Assembly: GCA_002257045.1 (NCBI GenBank)
Contig: NCHD01000015.1
Location: 1-51,547 of the forward strand
Source of the DNA: Hydrogenophilales bacterium 16-61-112
Lineage (GTDB): Bacteria > Pseudomonadota > Gammaproteobacteria > Burkholderiales > Thiobacillaceae
DNA length: 51,547 bases
Reading direction: 5' to 3'
The notes under the pieces were generated by a model. The model saw only the letters and a program-made list of their open reading frames with translations, searched no databases and was not told the DNA's origin. Below are positions 22,121-32,901 of the stretch, piece by piece (position 1 is the first letter of the stretch; the number at the start of each line of letters is the position of its first letter). The position numbers and the translations under genes are program-made.

Positions 22121-22873
22121 ATGCGAATGCGTAAGAAGCTCGTAGCCGGTAACTGGAAAATGCATGGCAGTCTGGCCGAAAATGCCGTCCTGCTGGCCGC
22201 ACTCAAACCGGCTTTGGTTGGAGTGAACGCGGTGGTTTGTGTCCCTTTTCCCTACTTGGCGCAAGCGCAGACGATATTGAATGGATCGTCCATTGCCTGG
22301 GGTGCGCAGAACCTATCCGAGCACAATAAAGGCGCTTTCACTGGAGAGGTATCAGCTTCCATGCTGCTGGATTTTGGTTGCAGTTATGTGATCGTTGGCC
22401 ACTCCGAACGTCGCAGCCTGTACGGTGAATCCGATGGGCTTGTTGCAGCTAAATATGTTGCTGCTCAGGCGGCTGGATTGACACCCATTTTGTGTGTGGG
22501 TGAATCCCTGGACGAGCGTGAATCGGGTGTAACCGAAGCGGTTGTTGCGCGCCAGCTGGATGCCGTGATCAAACTTGCCGGAGTGGATTCTTTTGCCGGC
22601 GCGATCGTGGCTTATGAGCCAGTGTGGGCCATTGGAACGGGCAAGACAGCTTCTCCTGAGCAGGCTCAAGCAGTACATGCGTTTATTCGTGGCAAGATTG
22701 CTGCCCTTGATCCGGATCTTGCGGGCCAGCTGATAATTCAATACGGGGGTAGCGTAAAGGCAGCGAATGCGGCAGAATTGATGGCTCAGCCCGATATTGA
22801 TGGCGGTTTGATTGGCGGGGCCTCATTGGTTGCAGATGAGTTTGTGGCGATTTGCCAGGCAGCGGCCAAGTAA
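22121..22873 (+). CDS. tpiA: Triosephosphate isomerase
   Basis: Interconverts dihydroxyacetone phosphate and glyceraldehyde 3-phosphate. The ATG at 22121 ([16 protein letters not shown]) is chosen; the frame extends upstream to overlap pstB, but that would add about 29 unrelated residues. The 250-residue TIM barrel has the catalytic lysine in GNWKMHG, histidine in VIVGHSERR near residue 95 and glutamate in [14 protein letters not shown] near 167, and the phosphate-binding GGSVKAAN and [10 protein letters not shown]. It precedes secG by 13 bases, an order conserved in many Proteobacteria. Confidence 0.97.
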   Translation: MRMRKKLVAGNWKMHGSLAENAVLLAALKPALVGVNAVVCVPFPYLAQAQTILNGSSIAWGAQNLSEHNKGAFTGEVSASMLLDFGCSYVIVGHSERRSLYGESDGLVAAKYVAAQAAGLTPILCVGESLDERESGVTEAVVARQLDAVIKLAGVDSFAGAIVAYEPVWAIGTGKTASPEQAQAVHAFIRGKIAALDPDLAGQLIIQYGGSVKAANAAELMAQPDIDGGLIGGASLVADEFVAICQAAAK

Positions 22874-22886
22874 GAGTCAAGACATT

Positions 22887-23231
22887 ATGGAAACACTGGT
22901 TTGGGTCGTACACATTATCGTTTCAATTGCTGTTATTGCGTTGGTGCTGCTTCAGCATGGCAAGGGAGCGGATATGGGGGCGGCATTTGGTAGTGGGTCG
23001 TCTGGTAGTCTGTTTGGGGCGACAGGTTCAGCAAACTTTCTGAGCCGCAGCACAGCGGTATTGGCAAGCCTGTTTTTCCTGACCAGCTTGGGGTTGGCGT
23101 ATTTCGGTTTGCAGCAGCACAAGTCCAGTAGCGTGCTGGATTTGACTGTAGCTCCAGCAAAACCGGGGTTGCCACCTGCACCTGCACCCTTGCAAGGCGG
23201 TGGTTCCAAAGCAGCGGATATCCCGCAGTAA
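22887..23231 (+). CDS. secG: Preprotein translocase subunit SecG
   Basis: A 114-residue inner membrane subunit that assists SecYE. Two membrane helices are clear: METLVWVVHIIVSIAVIALV at the start, and LASLFFLTSLGLAYFG near residues 55-72. Between them is the conserved LLQHGKGADMGAAFGSGSS loop. The tail is Pro/Gly-rich. ATG 22887 was chosen over an upstream ATG inside tpiA. Confidence 0.95.
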   Translation: METLVWVVHIIVSIAVIALVLLQHGKGADMGAAFGSGSSGSLFGATGSANFLSRSTAVLASLFFLTSLGLAYFGLQQHKSSSVLDLTVAPAKPGLPPAPAPLQGGGSKAADIPQ

Positions 23232-23287
23232 AATTTGTAAAGACCTCGTATTTATCTAGCAGTATTCAATCGGGCGCAAGCCCATTG

Positions 23288-23372
23288 GCCGTCGTGGTGG
23301 AATTGGTAGACACGCTATCTTGAGGGGGTAGTGACTTCGGTTGTGCGAGTTCGAGTCTCGCCGACGGCACCA
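23288..23372 (+). tRNA. tRNA-Leu (anticodon GAG)
   Basis: An 85-base cloverleaf. The acceptor stem GCCGTCG (23288-23294) pairs with CGACGGC (23362-23368), followed by discriminator A and an encoded CCA. The D-arm contains GGAATTGGTAGAC. The anticodon stem CTATC/GGTAG carries loop TTGAGGG, so the anticodon is GAG. There is a long variable arm and a TTCGAGT T-loop. It reads CUC/CUU leucine codons. The secG-tRNA-Leu-nuoA order is typical of Betaproteobacteria. Confidence 0.97.
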
Positions 23373-23437
23373 TCAAATTTCCTGATTTATTCATCAGTCA
23401 ACAATGACTTGCCCCGCAAAGGGGCGCCGGAGGATCA

Positions 23438-23794
23438 GTGCTGGAGAATTACCTCCCCATTCTGTTGTTCATACTGGTCGGACTGGCTTTTGGTATCGGC
23501 CCGATCGTTGCAGGATCATTGCTGGCACCGAATCGCCCGGACAGCGAAAAACTCTCTCCTTATGAATGCGGCTTCGAGGCGTTTGAGGATGCACGCATGA
23601 AATTTGACGTGCGGTATTACCTCGTTGCCATCCTGTTCATCCTGTTCGATCTGGAAATTGCCTTTCTCTTTCCATGGGCGATTGTGCTGGAAGAAATCGG
23701 TATGGCCGGCTTCGTTTCCATGATGGTATTTCTCGGTATTCTGGTGATTGGTTTTATCTACGAGTGGATGAAGGGCGCACTGGAATGGGAGTAG
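23438..23794 (+). CDS. nuoA: NADH-quinone oxidoreductase subunit A
   Basis: A 118-residue membrane subunit of respiratory complex I with three membrane helices. It has the family loop between helices 1 and 2 ([44 protein letters not shown], with the conserved YECG and the acidic FDLE). It starts with GTG at 23438, preceded by the strong site GGAGGATC. It is the first gene of nuoA-N. Confidence 0.97.
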   Translation: MLENYLPILLFILVGLAFGIGPIVAGSLLAPNRPDSEKLSPYECGFEAFEDARMKFDVRYYLVAILFILFDLEIAFLFPWAIVLEEIGMAGFVSMMVFLGILVIGFIYEWMKGALEWE

Positions 23795-23912
23795 GGCTGT
23801 TGAGTTCCTGGTCGATAGGGTCGCAACGCAGTATGCGGATCGACCCGACGAAAATGTGCGTCTGCAACGCACGGGCTGTGGGCCCCAGAGCAAAATTTTC
23901 GGCGGGGGCGGC

Positions 23913-24389
23913 ATGAGCATCGAAGGCGTCCTTGAACAAGGCTTTGTCACGACCAAGGCTGATCAACTCATTAATTACATGCGCACCGGCTCAATGTGGC
24001 CGATGACCTTTGGTCTGGCTTGTTGCGCGGTTGAAATGATGCAGGCCGGTGCGTCACGCTATGACCTCGATCGTTTCGGGATCGTGTTCCGTCCGAGTCC
24101 GCGTCAGTCTGATGTCATGATTGTTGCCGGCACCCTATGCAATAAAATGGCCCCTGCACTGCGCAAGGTTTATGACCAGATGGCCGAGCCGCGCTGGGTG
24201 ATTTCCATGGGTTCCTGTGCCAACGGCGGCGGGTATTACCATTACTCCTACTCGGTGGTGCGCGGCTGCGACCGCATCGTGCCGGTTGACATTTATGTCC
24301 CTGGATGTCCGCCTACTGCGGAAGCCTTGCTTTTCGGCATTATCCAGTTGCAGAACAAAATCAAGCGTACCAACACCATTGCCCGTTAA
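23913..24389 (+). CDS. nuoB: NADH-quinone oxidoreductase subunit B
   Basis: Peripheral-arm subunit carrying iron-sulfur cluster N2, which passes electrons to quinone. The 158 residues contain all four N2 ligands: the adjacent pair in [10 protein letters not shown] near residue 36, then [20 protein letters not shown] and [16 protein letters not shown] 23913 ([19 protein letters not shown]) is the family start; the frame extends upstream to 23856. The gap after nuoA is 118 bases. Confidence 0.97.
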   Translation: MSIEGVLEQGFVTTKADQLINYMRTGSMWPMTFGLACCAVEMMQAGASRYDLDRFGIVFRPSPRQSDVMIVAGTLCNKMAPALRKVYDQMAEPRWVISMGSCANGGGYYHYSYSVVRGCDRIVPVDIYVPGCPPTAEALLFGIIQLQNKIKRTNTIAR

Positions 24390-24395
24390 GAATTG

Positions 24396-24998
24396 ATGAC
24401 ACAGACTGTGGAGGCCCTCTCTTTGTCGATTGAAACCGTGCTGGGCGATGCGTTGGCGCAGTCGTTTGTCCGTTTGGGAGAATTGACCCTGATTGTCAAA
24501 GCGCAGCATTACGCAGCAGCGATGCTTGCCTTGCGCGACCATCCCGAGTGCCGTTTTGAGCAACTGATTGATTTGTGTGGCATGGACTATTCCGGATTTG
24601 GCGGGGACGGTGAAAGGGAAGGTGCGCGTTTTGCGGTGGTGGTCCACCTGTTGTCAGTCTTGAACAATCAGCGCGTGCGCGTGCGCGTGTTCTGCCCAAA
24701 TGATGATTTGCCGGTGGTGGCTTCGATGGTTGATATCTGGCCCGCCGCCAACTGGTTCGAGCGCGAAGCGTTCGACTTGTTCGGCATTGTGTTCGAGGGA
24801 CATCCGGACTTGCGTCGCATATTGACCGACTATGGTTTTATCGGCCACCCGTTCCGCAAGGATTTCCCACTGACGGGCAATGTTGAAATGCGCTACGACC
24901 CAACCCAGCGGCGGGTGATTTACCAGCCGGTTTCGATTGAGCCGCGTGAGATCGTACCGCGCATCGTGCGTGACGAAAGCTATGGAGCGGGCCGCTGA
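24396..24998 (+). CDS. nuoC: NADH-quinone oxidoreductase subunit C
   Basis: A 200-residue 30-kDa-type subunit of the complex I connecting module. It ends with the signature [19 protein letters not shown], then [24 protein letters not shown]. It is separate from nuoD, unlike the nuoCD fusion of E. coli. ATG 24396 is taken as start; a TTG directly before it is in frame. nuoD starts 2 bases after its stop. Confidence 0.96.
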   Translation: MTQTVEALSLSIETVLGDALAQSFVRLGELTLIVKAQHYAAAMLALRDHPECRFEQLIDLCGMDYSGFGGDGEREGARFAVVVHLLSVLNNQRVRVRVFCPNDDLPVVASMVDIWPAANWFEREAFDLFGIVFEGHPDLRRILTDYGFIGHPFRKDFPLTGNVEMRYDPTQRRVIYQPVSIEPREIVPRIVRDESYGAGR

Positions 24999-25000
24999 AC

Positions 25001-26254
25001 ATGGCTGAAATCCGCAATTACACGATGAATTTCGGCCCGCAGCATCCGGCCGCGCACGGCGTGCTGCGTCTGGTGCTTGAACTCGACGGCGAGGTGATCC
25101 AGCGCGCCGACCCGCATATCGGCCTGCTGCATCGGGCCACCGAGAAACTGGCCGAGCACAAGACCTTCATCCAGTCGGTTCCTTACATGGATCGTCTCGA
25201 CTATGTGTCGATGATGGTCAACGAACATGCCTATGTGATGGCAATCGAAAAGCTGCTCGGCATCCAGGTGCCCGAGCGTGCGCAGTACATCCGCGTGATG
25301 TTCGATGAAATCACCCGCGTGCTGAACCACCTGCTGTGGCTGGGTGCGCATGCGCTCGACGTCGGTGCGATGACAGTATTTCTGTATGCCTTCCGCGAAC
25401 GCGAAGACCTGATGGATTGCTACGAAGCAGTGTCGGGTGCGCGACTGCACGCGGCCTACTATCGCCCCGGTGGCGTGTATCGCGACTTGCCTGACACGAT
25501 GCCGCAATATCAGGCGCAACACACCCGCAATGCCGAAACCATGAAGTCGATGAATGCCAACCGCCAGGGTTCATTGCTCGACTTCATTGAGGATTTCACC
25601 CAGCGTTTCCCGACCTATGTTGATGAATACGAAACTCTGCTGACCGACAACCGTATCTGGAAACAGCGTACCGTCGGTATCGGGGTGGTGTCACCCGAAC
25701 GCGCGCTGGCTCTGGGCTTCACCGGTCCAATGTTGCGTGGTTCAGGCGTGGAATGGGACCTGCGCAAGAAGCAGCCTTACGAAGTGTATGACCGCATGGA
25801 TTTCGATATTCCGGTCGGTACCAACGGCGACTGCTACGACCGTTACCTGGTGCGCATCGAGGAGTTCCGGCAGTCCAACCGCATCATCAAGCAGTGCGTG
25901 GACTGGCTGCGCAAGAATCCTGGCCCGGTCATTGTCGATAATCACAAGGTTGCACCCCCTTCACGGATCGACATGAAGCAGAATATGGAAGAACTGATCC
26001 ATCATTTCAAACTCTTCACCGAAGGCATGCATGTTCCCGCAGGCGAGGCGTATGCCGCGGTTGAACATCCCAAGGGGGAGTTCGGTATTTACCTGGTATC
26101 GGATGGTGCAAACAAACCCTACCGCCTGAAAATCCGTGCGCCAGGGTATGCGCATCTGGCTGCGCTCGATGAAATGAGCCGGGGCCACATGATTGCCGAC
26201 GTCGTCGCCATCATCGGCACGCAGGATATTGTTTTTGGGGAGATCGACCGCTGA
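25001..26254 (+). CDS. nuoD: NADH-quinone oxidoreductase subunit D
   Basis: The 49-kDa-type subunit (417 aa) that forms the quinone site with NuoB. It begins with the conserved [26 protein letters not shown], containing the quinone-contacting His of the HPAAHG loop, then [13 protein letters not shown] and [12 protein letters not shown]. The C-terminus has the family-typical DIVFGEIDR. The stop overlaps the nuoE start by one base. Confidence 0.98.
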   Translation: MAEIRNYTMNFGPQHPAAHGVLRLVLELDGEVIQRADPHIGLLHRATEKLAEHKTFIQSVPYMDRLDYVSMMVNEHAYVMAIEKLLGIQVPERAQYIRVMFDEITRVLNHLLWLGAHALDVGAMTVFLYAFREREDLMDCYEAVSGARLHAAYYRPGGVYRDLPDTMPQYQAQHTRNAETMKSMNANRQGSLLDFIEDFTQRFPTYVDEYETLLTDNRIWKQRTVGIGVVSPERALALGFTGPMLRGSGVEWDLRKKQPYEVYDRMDFDIPVGTNGDCYDRYLVRIEEFRQSNRIIKQCVDWLRKNPGPVIVDNHKVAPPSRIDMKQNMEELIHHFKLFTEGMHVPAGEAYAAVEHPKGEFGIYLVSDGANKPYRLKIRAPGYAHLAALDEMSRGHMIADVVAIIGTQDIVFGEIDR

Positions 26255-26757
26255 TGGCCAATCCCAATGTGAATGACAGCCTGCAGCTGAGTTCAGAATC
26301 CCTCGCGCTCATCGATCTGGAAATTGCCAAATATCCAGCTGAACACAAACAGTCAGCCGTGATGGGGGCGCTGCGTATTGTCCAGTCTGAAAAAGGTTGG
26401 CTCAGGCCCGAACTGATCGAGTACGTCGCGCAATATCTCGATATGCCGGCCATTGCGGCATACGAGGTTGCAACGTTCTACAACATGTACGACACCCGCT
26501 CGGTGGGGCGCAACAAAATCACGCTATGCACCAATCTACCGTGCGCCTTGATGGGTGCTAACGAGATCGCCGAGCATCTTAAAAACAAACTCGGCATCGG
26601 GTTTGGCGAAACCACTCAGGATGGTCGCTATACCCTGAAGGAAGGTGAGTGCATGGGCGCCTGCGGCGATGCGCCGATGTGCTTGCATAACAACCACACC
26701 ATGCACACGCACCTGACGGCTGAAAAAATAGACGAACTGCTGGAGCAACTGAAATGA
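26254..26757 (+). CDS. nuoE: NADH-quinone oxidoreductase subunit E
   Basis: A 167-residue 24-kDa-type subunit of the NADH dehydrogenase module, binding [2Fe-2S] cluster N1a. The four ligand cysteines are in [14 protein letters not shown] and [13 protein letters not shown]. The N-terminal helical part includes [19 protein letters not shown]. It overlaps nuoF by 4 bases. Confidence 0.97.
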   Translation: MANPNVNDSLQLSSESLALIDLEIAKYPAEHKQSAVMGALRIVQSEKGWLRPELIEYVAQYLDMPAIAAYEVATFYNMYDTRSVGRNKITLCTNLPCALMGANEIAEHLKNKLGIGFGETTQDGRYTLKEGECMGACGDAPMCLHNNHTMHTHLTAEKIDELLEQLK

Positions 26758-28042
26758 GTCTGCTCACGCCAAGCGTGAAGGTCTGTTCCTGGACACGGGA
26801 GTTGACCGATCCTGCTTCGCTCGCGACCTATGTTGCACACGGGGGTTATCAGGCACTGCGCCGAGTTATTACCGAAAAGGTGTCAGGCGATGACATCATC
26901 GCCCAGCTCAAGCTTTCTGCCTTGCGCGGACGAGGTGGCGCGGGTTTCCCCACCGGGCTCAAGTGGAGCTTCATGCCGCGCGCCTTTCCTGGCGACAAAT
27001 ATATCGTTTGCAACAGTGACGAAGGCGAGCCGGGTACGTTCAAGGATCGCGACATCATGCGTTACAACCCCCATCAGCTGATCGAAGGTATGGCGATCGC
27101 GGGGTATGTGCTGGGTGCAAAAGTCGGCTACAACTACATCCACGGCGAAATCTTTGACGTGTACGAATCCTTTGAGCGTGCGTTGGCCGAAGCGCGTGCA
27201 GCGGGGTATCTGGGCGACAGACTGTTCGGCACTGATTTCAGCTTTCAATTGCATGCGCACCATGGTTATGGCGCCTACATCTGTGGCGAAGAAACAGCCT
27301 TACTCGAATCGCTCGAGGGCAAAAAGGGCCAACCGCGCTTCAAGCCACCATTTCCGGCCAGCTTTGGACTTTATGGCAAGCCCACGACGATCAACAATAC
27401 CGAGACCCTGGCGAGCGTGCCGTGGATCATGCAGCATGGTGGTCAGGCTGTCAGGCTTTTCTGGAACTGGGAAAGCCCAATAACGGCGGTTCCAAGCTGT
27501 TTTCGGTATCGGGACATGTCAACAAACCCGGCAATTACGAAGTGGCCCTGGGAACGCCGTTCAGTGAACTGCTGGCCATGGCGGGGGGCGTGCGAAACGG
27601 CCATAGATTGAAGGCGGTGATCCCTGGCGGGTCGTCTGCCCCCGTGTTGCCCGGCGCCATCATGATGGATTGCACGATGGACTTCGATTGCATCGCCAAG
27701 GCGGGTTCGATGTTGGGGTCTGGTGCGGTGATCGTGATGGACGAAACTGTCTGCATGGTGCGTGCGCTTGAGCGACTGTCCTATTTTTATCATGAAGAAT
27801 CGTGTGGTCAATGCACACCTTGCCGCGAGGGAACCGGCTGGATGTATCGCATGATTCACCGCATCGAGCATGGTCAGGGTCGCCCCGACGATCTGGAACT
27901 GCTTAATAGCGTCGCAGGCAAAATTGGTGGCTATACCATTTGCGCGCTGGGTGACGCGGCAGCCATGCCGGTACAAAGTTTTCTCAAACATTTTGGCGAT
28001 GAGTTCGCGTATCACGTCGAACACAAGCGCTGCATGGTCTGA
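26754..28042 (+). pseudogene. nuoF: NADH-quinone oxidoreductase subunit F, frameshifted
   Basis: NADH- and FMN-binding subunit of complex I, carrying cluster N3. The first 230 residues are in one frame: [17 protein letters not shown] (NADH/FMN site) near residue 62, [32 protein letters not shown], to [12 protein letters not shown]. The sequence TCAGGCTG (27443-27450) is then followed by TCAGGCTT (27451-27458). Removing 8 bases here restores the expected [15 protein letters not shown]; as it stands the first frame ends with unrelated residues at 27611. The rest ([26 protein letters not shown] with N3 ligands, and the last ligand in TICALGD) is intact in the other frame to 28042. Whether this is a real mutation or a sequencing/assembly error cannot be decided here. 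Confidence 0.9.
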
Positions 28043-28068
28043 ACGATACAGGCGGAACACACTAGACA

Positions 28069-30444
28069 ATGGCTACGCTCAATATCGAAATTGACGGACG
28101 TGCGCTTCAGGTCGAAAGCGGCGACACCATCATGGATGCAGCCAACCAGGCCGGCATCACGATTCCGCATTTCTGCTATCACAAGAAGCTTTCCATTGCC
28201 GCCAACTGCCGTATGTGTCTGGTGCAAGTGGAGAAGGCACCCAAGCCTCTGCCGGCTTGCGCCACGCCGGTGACGGATGGCATGAAAGTGCAAACCCGCT
28301 CGGATTACGCCATTAATGGCCAAAAGGCCGTGATGGAGTTCTTGTTGATCAACCACCCGCTCGACTGCCCGATTTGCGATCAGGGTGGCGAATGCACGCT
28401 GCAGGATCTGGCGGTGGGCTATGGCGCATCGTCATCCCGTTATCAGGAAGTCAAGCGTGTTGTGACCGAAAAAAACCTCGGCCCGCTGATTGCGACCGAC
28501 ATGACGCGCTGCATCCATTGCAGCCGCTGCGTGCGCTTTGGGCAGGAAATTGCCGGTGTCATGGAACTGGGCATGGCAGGGCGGGGCGAGCACACTGAGG
28601 TGATGCCTTTCCTGAAACATCAGGTGGCGTCCGAGTTGTCGGGCAACATCATCGATCTCTGCCCGGTTGGTGCACTCACGAGCAAACCCTTTCGGTACTC
28701 TGCCCGTGCCTGGGAACTGGGCCGGCGTTTATCGATCAGCCCGCACGACAGCCTGGGCTCGAACCTCACTGTGCACGTCAAGGACAACAAGGTAATGCGC
28801 GTCCTGCCGCACGAAAACGAAGACGTCAACGAATGCTGGTTGTCTGATCGCGACCGTTTCTCTTACGAAGGCCTGAATACGGCCGAGCGTCTGACCCAGC
28901 CGATGATCAAGCAGGGTGGGCAGTGGGTGGAGGCGACCTGGCAGGCCGCGCTCGAGTTTGTCGCGGACAAGCTGAAATCGATTCCCGCAGAGCAGGTCGG
29001 CGCCTTGTCGACCCCGTATCGCCCGGCAGAAGAGTTGTTTCTGTTGCAAAAACTGATGCGCGGCATGGGCAGCGGCAATGTCGATCATCGTCTTCGGCAG
29101 TCCGACTTTTCGCTGGATACCAAGGCGCACGGCGGCTTCTGGCTGGGCATGCCGGTGACCTACATGTCGCGCCTCAACCGCATGCTGGTCGTGGGCTCGA
29201 ACCTGCGCAAGGACCATCCGCTGATGGCGCACCGCATCCGCGAATCGGTGCGCTGGTACGGCCAGCTCAACCTGATCAATGCGCACGAGGACGAATTCCT
29301 TGGCAAGGTACATGCCAAGCGCATCGTCGCGCCGTCGCAACTTGCCACCGCGCTGGCGGGCGTGTGTGTCGCGCTGGCCGAACTGAAGAACCTGCCGGTG
29401 CCCGACATCGCCGCGCAGGGGGTGGCAGACGAAACGGCACGCACGATGGCTGAGAGCCTCGCTGGCGGAGGCCAGGGTGCTTCCGGCGGAGAAGCGCGCG
29501 CCGTCTTTTTGGGCAACATGGCGCAGCACCATCCTGGTTATTCGCAACTCCACGCGCTGGCGCAGGCGGTGGCGAAACTCGCAGGCGCCAGCTTCGGTGT
29601 GCTGGGCGAGGCCGCCAACAGCGTCGGTGCTGTGGCCGTTGGGGCAATCCCGGTTTGCGGTCCGTTGGGGCAGCCGGCCGTCAAAGGGCTGAACGCGCAG
29701 CAGATGCTGGCGCAGCCCTTGCGCGCCTACCTGATGCTGGGCGTCGAGGCCGAGCTCGATACGCATGACCCGGTGACTGCGATGCAGAGCATCAACGCGG
29801 CAGAATTTGTCGTGGTGATGTCGCCGTACAAGGGCAAGTCGCTCGACTACGCTGATGTGCTGCTGCCGATCGCACCCTGGACTGAAACCTCGGGCACCTT
29901 CGTCAATACCGAAGGCCGGGTGCAGAGCTTCAATGCCGTGGTGAAACCGCTCGGCGAGACCCGCCCCGCATGGAAAGTGCTGCGTGTGCTGGGCAATCTG
30001 CTGGGCCTGGCCGGATTCGATCACAACGATTCAAAAGATGTTCTGCGCGATGCCTTGGGCGACACACCGATCGGCAATGTGCAGGCCTATCTGAATAATG
30101 AAATCAGCGGCGTGATGGCAGCCCCGGTACAGGCCATCTCGGGCCTCGAACGGGTGGCCGAAGTGCCGATTTATCAAACCGATGCGGTGGTGCGCCGCTC
30201 GCCTTCGCTGCAGATGACGCACGATGCCGCCCTGCCGGTGGCGCGCATGCACAGCCGGCTGATTGCAAAGCTGGGCCTGCAGGAAAACGGCCGCGTCTCG
30301 GTGCGCCAGACGTCATCCGCGCTGACCCTCAAAGTGCAGCGCGACGACCTGCTTCCCGATAACTGCGTGCGCATCCCGAGCGGACATCCGCTGACCGCAG
30401 GCCTTGGCCCGATGTTCGGTCCGATCACGGCGGAGCCGGTCTGA
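28069..30444 (+). CDS. nuoG: NADH-quinone oxidoreductase subunit G
   Basis: The 791-residue 75-kDa-type subunit, carrying most iron-sulfur clusters of the peripheral arm. The N-terminal [2Fe-2S] domain has its ligands in [19 protein letters not shown] and KPLPAC. A second domain has [18 protein letters not shown], with the His/Cys cluster site downstream of it. The [4Fe-4S] part has [15 protein letters not shown] and [10 protein letters not shown]. From about residue 220 a molybdopterin-oxidoreductase-like domain follows, which does not bind molybdenum in complex I. It starts 26 bases after nuoF. Confidence 0.97.
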   Translation: MATLNIEIDGRALQVESGDTIMDAANQAGITIPHFCYHKKLSIAANCRMCLVQVEKAPKPLPACATPVTDGMKVQTRSDYAINGQKAVMEFLLINHPLDCPICDQGGECTLQDLAVGYGASSSRYQEVKRVVTEKNLGPLIATDMTRCIHCSRCVRFGQEIAGVMELGMAGRGEHTEVMPFLKHQVASELSGNIIDLCPVGALTSKPFRYSARAWELGRRLSISPHDSLGSNLTVHVKDNKVMRVLPHENEDVNECWLSDRDRFSYEGLNTAERLTQPMIKQGGQWVEATWQAALEFVADKLKSIPAEQVGALSTPYRPAEELFLLQKLMRGMGSGNVDHRLRQSDFSLDTKAHGGFWLGMPVTYMSRLNRMLVVGSNLRKDHPLMAHRIRESVRWYGQLNLINAHEDEFLGKVHAKRIVAPSQLATALAGVCVALAELKNLPVPDIAAQGVADETARTMAESLAGGGQGASGGEARAVFLGNMAQHHPGYSQLHALAQAVAKLAGASFGVLGEAANSVGAVAVGAIPVCGPLGQPAVKGLNAQQMLAQPLRAYLMLGVEAELDTHDPVTAMQSINAAEFVVVMSPYKGKSLDYADVLLPIAPWTETSGTFVNTEGRVQSFNAVVKPLGETRPAWKVLRVLGNLLGLAGFDHNDSKDVLRDALGDTPIGNVQAYLNNEISGVMAAPVQAISGLERVAEVPIYQTDAVVRRSPSLQMTHDAALPVARMHSRLIAKLGLQENGRVSVRQTSSALTLKVQRDDLLPDNCVRIPSGHPLTAGLGPMFGPITAEPV

Positions 30445-31460
30445 TGCTGGATATGAGCCTGGACTGGGCCGCCATTCAAACCCTCGCCTGGACATTGCTC
30501 AAGATCATGGCGCTGGTGGTGCCGTTGATGCTCGGCGTGGCCTACCTCACCTATGCCGAACGCAAGATCATCGGCTGGATGCAAGTACGTATTGGCCCCA
30601 ACCGCGTGGGATTCCAGGGGTTGCTGCAGCCGATTGCCGACGCGGTAAAACTGCTGATGAAGGAAATCATCATTCCTTCCGGCGCCAACAAGGGGCTGTT
30701 CATTCTCGGCCCCATCCTGGTGATTGCCCCGGCCCTCGCTGCATGGGCGGTGATTCCGTTTACCGACACGCTGGTGCTGGCTGATATCAACGCCGGCTTG
30801 CTGTACGTCATGGCGATTACCTCGATGGGTGTGTATGGCGTGATCGTCGCGGGCTGGGCATCCAACTCAAAATACGCCTTCCTTGGCGCGATGCGTTCTG
30901 CGGCGCAGATCGTGTCGTATGAAATCGCCATGGGCTTCGCTCTGGTGGGCGTGCTGATGGCGGCGCAGTCGCTCAACCTGACCGATATCGTGCAAGGGCA
31001 GACGGGCGGGTTGCACCAGTGGTATATCTGGCCGTTGTTTCCCTTGTTCATCGTTTATCTGATTGCCGGTGTGGCCGAGACCAACCGCGCGCCATTCGAC
31101 GTTGCTGAGGGTGAATCCGAGATCGTCGCTGGCTTCCATGTCGAGTATTCCGGCATGGCCTTCGCGGTGTTCTTCCTGGCCGAATACGCCAACATGATTC
31201 TGGTTGCTGCGCTAACCACGTTGTTGTTTCTTGGTGGCTGGCTGTCGCCGGTGACTTTCCTGCCAGACGGTTTCATCTGGTGGCTGCTGAAAACCGGCTT
31301 TGTGCTGTTCCTGTTCCTATGGTTTCGTGCCACTTTCCCGCGCTATCGTTATGACCAGATCATGCGCCTGGGCTGGAAGGTGTTCATCCCCATCACCATC
31401 GTCTGGATCGTCGTCGTCAGTGGCATGATGCAGACGCCATATGGTTATCTCTTCCACTGA
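30444..31460 (+). CDS. nuoH: NADH-quinone oxidoreductase subunit H
   Basis: A 338-residue membrane subunit at the junction of the peripheral and membrane arms, part of the quinone chamber. It has about eight membrane helices. Hallmarks are [38 protein letters not shown] near residue 35, [15 protein letters not shown], and the acidic [26 protein letters not shown] near residue 210. Its first base overlaps the nuoG stop. Confidence 0.98.
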   Translation: MLDMSLDWAAIQTLAWTLLKIMALVVPLMLGVAYLTYAERKIIGWMQVRIGPNRVGFQGLLQPIADAVKLLMKEIIIPSGANKGLFILGPILVIAPALAAWAVIPFTDTLVLADINAGLLYVMAITSMGVYGVIVAGWASNSKYAFLGAMRSAAQIVSYEIAMGFALVGVLMAAQSLNLTDIVQGQTGGLHQWYIWPLFPLFIVYLIAGVAETNRAPFDVAEGESEIVAGFHVEYSGMAFAVFFLAEYANMILVAALTTLLFLGGWLSPVTFLPDGFIWWLLKTGFVLFLFLWFRATFPRYRYDQIMRLGWKVFIPITIVWIVVVSGMMQTPYGYLFH

Positions 31461-31467
31461 GCGCGCC

Positions 31468-31956
31468 ATGAAACGCATTACGAATTTCCTGGGCAGTCTG
31501 CTTCTGATCGAATTGCTGCGTGGCATGATGCTCACCGGGCGTCACCTGTTCGCGCGCAAGATCACGGTGCAGTACCCGGAAGAGAAAACTCCGCAAAGCC
31601 CACGATTCCGCGGCCTGCATGCTTTGCGCCGCTACCCCAATGGTGAGGAGCGCTGCATCGCCTGCAAGCTGTGCGAGGCGGTCTGTCCCGCGCTCGCCAT
31701 CACCATAGAATCGGAAAAGCGCGAAGACGGCACCCGCCGCACCACGCGCTACGACATCGATCTCACCAAATGCATATTTTGCGGATTCTGCGAGGAATCC
31801 TGTCCGGTCGATTCCATTGTGGAAACCCGCATCCTCGAATACCACGGTGAAAAACGTGGCGATCTCTATTACACCAAGCCCATGCTGCTGGCGATTGGCG
31901 ATCAGCACGAAGCGCAAATAGCGAAAGACCGCGAATCCGACGCGAAATACCGTTGA
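31468..31956 (+). CDS. nuoI: NADH-quinone oxidoreductase subunit I
   Basis: A 162-residue ferredoxin-like subunit with two [4Fe-4S] clusters (N6a, N6b), ligated by [16 protein letters not shown] near residue 60 and [16 protein letters not shown] near 100. The N-terminal amphipathic helix ([18 protein letters not shown]) anchors it to the membrane arm. ATG 31468 lies 7 bases after nuoH. Confidence 0.97.
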   Translation: MKRITNFLGSLLLIELLRGMMLTGRHLFARKITVQYPEEKTPQSPRFRGLHALRRYPNGEERCIACKLCEAVCPALAITIESEKREDGTRRTTRYDIDLTKCIFCGFCEESCPVDSIVETRILEYHGEKRGDLYYTKPMLLAIGDQHEAQIAKDRESDAKYR

Positions 31957-31972
31957 GCCGACCACACCCATC

Positions 31973-32599
31973 ATGACCTATACGACCGCGATCTTTTATT
32001 TCTTCGCAGCCATCCTGGTGTTTGCCGGGCTGCGTGTCATCACCGCGCGCAATCCGGTGCATGCCGCGTTATTTCTGGTTCTGGCCTTTTTTACCGCAGC
32101 GGGTTTGTGGATGCTGCTTGAGGCTGAATTTCTCGCCATTACGCTGGTGCTGGTGTATGTCGGCGCGGTGATGGTGCTGTTCCTGTTCGTGGTGATGATG
32201 CTCGACATCAACCTCGACAAGTTGCGTGAAGGGTTTTGGGATTACCTGCCGCTGGCGGGCTTCGTTTCGGTGTTGCTGATGGTCGAAATGGCGTTGATCC
32301 TAGGCAGCCGTCACTTCGGTCTTGAGGTGATGGGAACGCCTGTGCCGCATCCTGCTGACTACAGCAACACCAAGGAGCTTGGCCGCCTGCTTTATACCGA
32401 TTACGTCTACGCGTTCGAGCTTGCTGCGGTGATCCTGCTGGTGGCGATCGTCGCAGCCATTGCCTTGACGCTGCGCCGCCGCAAGGACAGCAAATACATT
32501 GATCCGGCCGCGCAGGTGAGAGTGAAGCGCAACGACCGTTTGCGCATCATCAAGATGCAGGCTGTGAAGAAGCCGCAGGCCGGGGAGGGGGAGGCATGA
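31973..32599 (+). CDS. nuoJ: NADH-quinone oxidoreductase subunit J
   Basis: A 208-residue membrane subunit with five predicted helices. It has the family stretch [18 protein letters not shown] near residue 23 and the pi-bulge helix [20 protein letters not shown] near 60. The C-terminus is a basic cytoplasmic tail. It overlaps nuoK by 4 bases. Confidence 0.96.
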   Translation: MTYTTAIFYFFAAILVFAGLRVITARNPVHAALFLVLAFFTAAGLWMLLEAEFLAITLVLVYVGAVMVLFLFVVMMLDINLDKLREGFWDYLPLAGFVSVLLMVEMALILGSRHFGLEVMGTPVPHPADYSNTKELGRLLYTDYVYAFELAAVILLVAIVAAIALTLRRRKDSKYIDPAAQVRVKRNDRLRIIKMQAVKKPQAGEGEA

Positions 32600-32901
32600 T
32601 TTCCCTGTCGCATTATCTGGTGCTGGGCGGCATCCTGTTCGCCATTGCCGTACTGGGCATTTTTCTTAACCGTAAGAACGTGATCATCCTGTTGATGGCG
32701 ATCGAGCTGATGCTGCTGGCTGTGAACATGAATTTCATCGCGTTTTCGCATTATCTCGGCGACATCCACGGCCAGATATTTGTCTTCTTCATCCTCACCG
32801 TCGCCGCCGCGGAATCTGCCATTGGCCTGGCGATTCTGGTGGTGCTGTTCCGCAACTTGCACACGATCAACGTCGATGACCTCGACCACCTGAAAGGCTG
32901 A
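32596..32901 (+). CDS. nuoK: NADH-quinone oxidoreductase subunit K
   Basis: A 101-residue membrane subunit with three helices and the conserved membrane glutamates, in [16 protein letters not shown] (helix 2) and [13 protein letters not shown] (helix 3), that take part in proton translocation. It starts with ATG inside the nuoJ end. Its stop shares a base with the nuoL start. Confidence 0.97.
   Translation: MISLSHYLVLGGILFAIAVLGIFLNRKNVIILLMAIELMLLAVNMNFIAFSHYLGDIHGQIFVFFILTVAAAESAIGLAILVVLFRNLHTINVDDLDHLKG

Noticed and set aside
24396-26254. Separate nuoC and nuoD as an anomaly
   Set aside because: Separate genes are normal outside Enterobacteria and some other groups with the fused nuoCD.
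27443-27470. Programmed ribosomal frameshift in nuoF
   Set aside because: The needed -1 shift lacks a good slippery heptamer and a downstream structure, nuoF is not known for recoding, and a near-tandem 8-bp duplication explains the break better.
28729-30024. Long minus-strand open frame (431 codons) opposite nuoG
   Set aside because: It is a shadow frame of a GC-rich gene; the residues are rich in His, Arg and Gln without domain motifs, and nuoG on the other strand is unambiguous.
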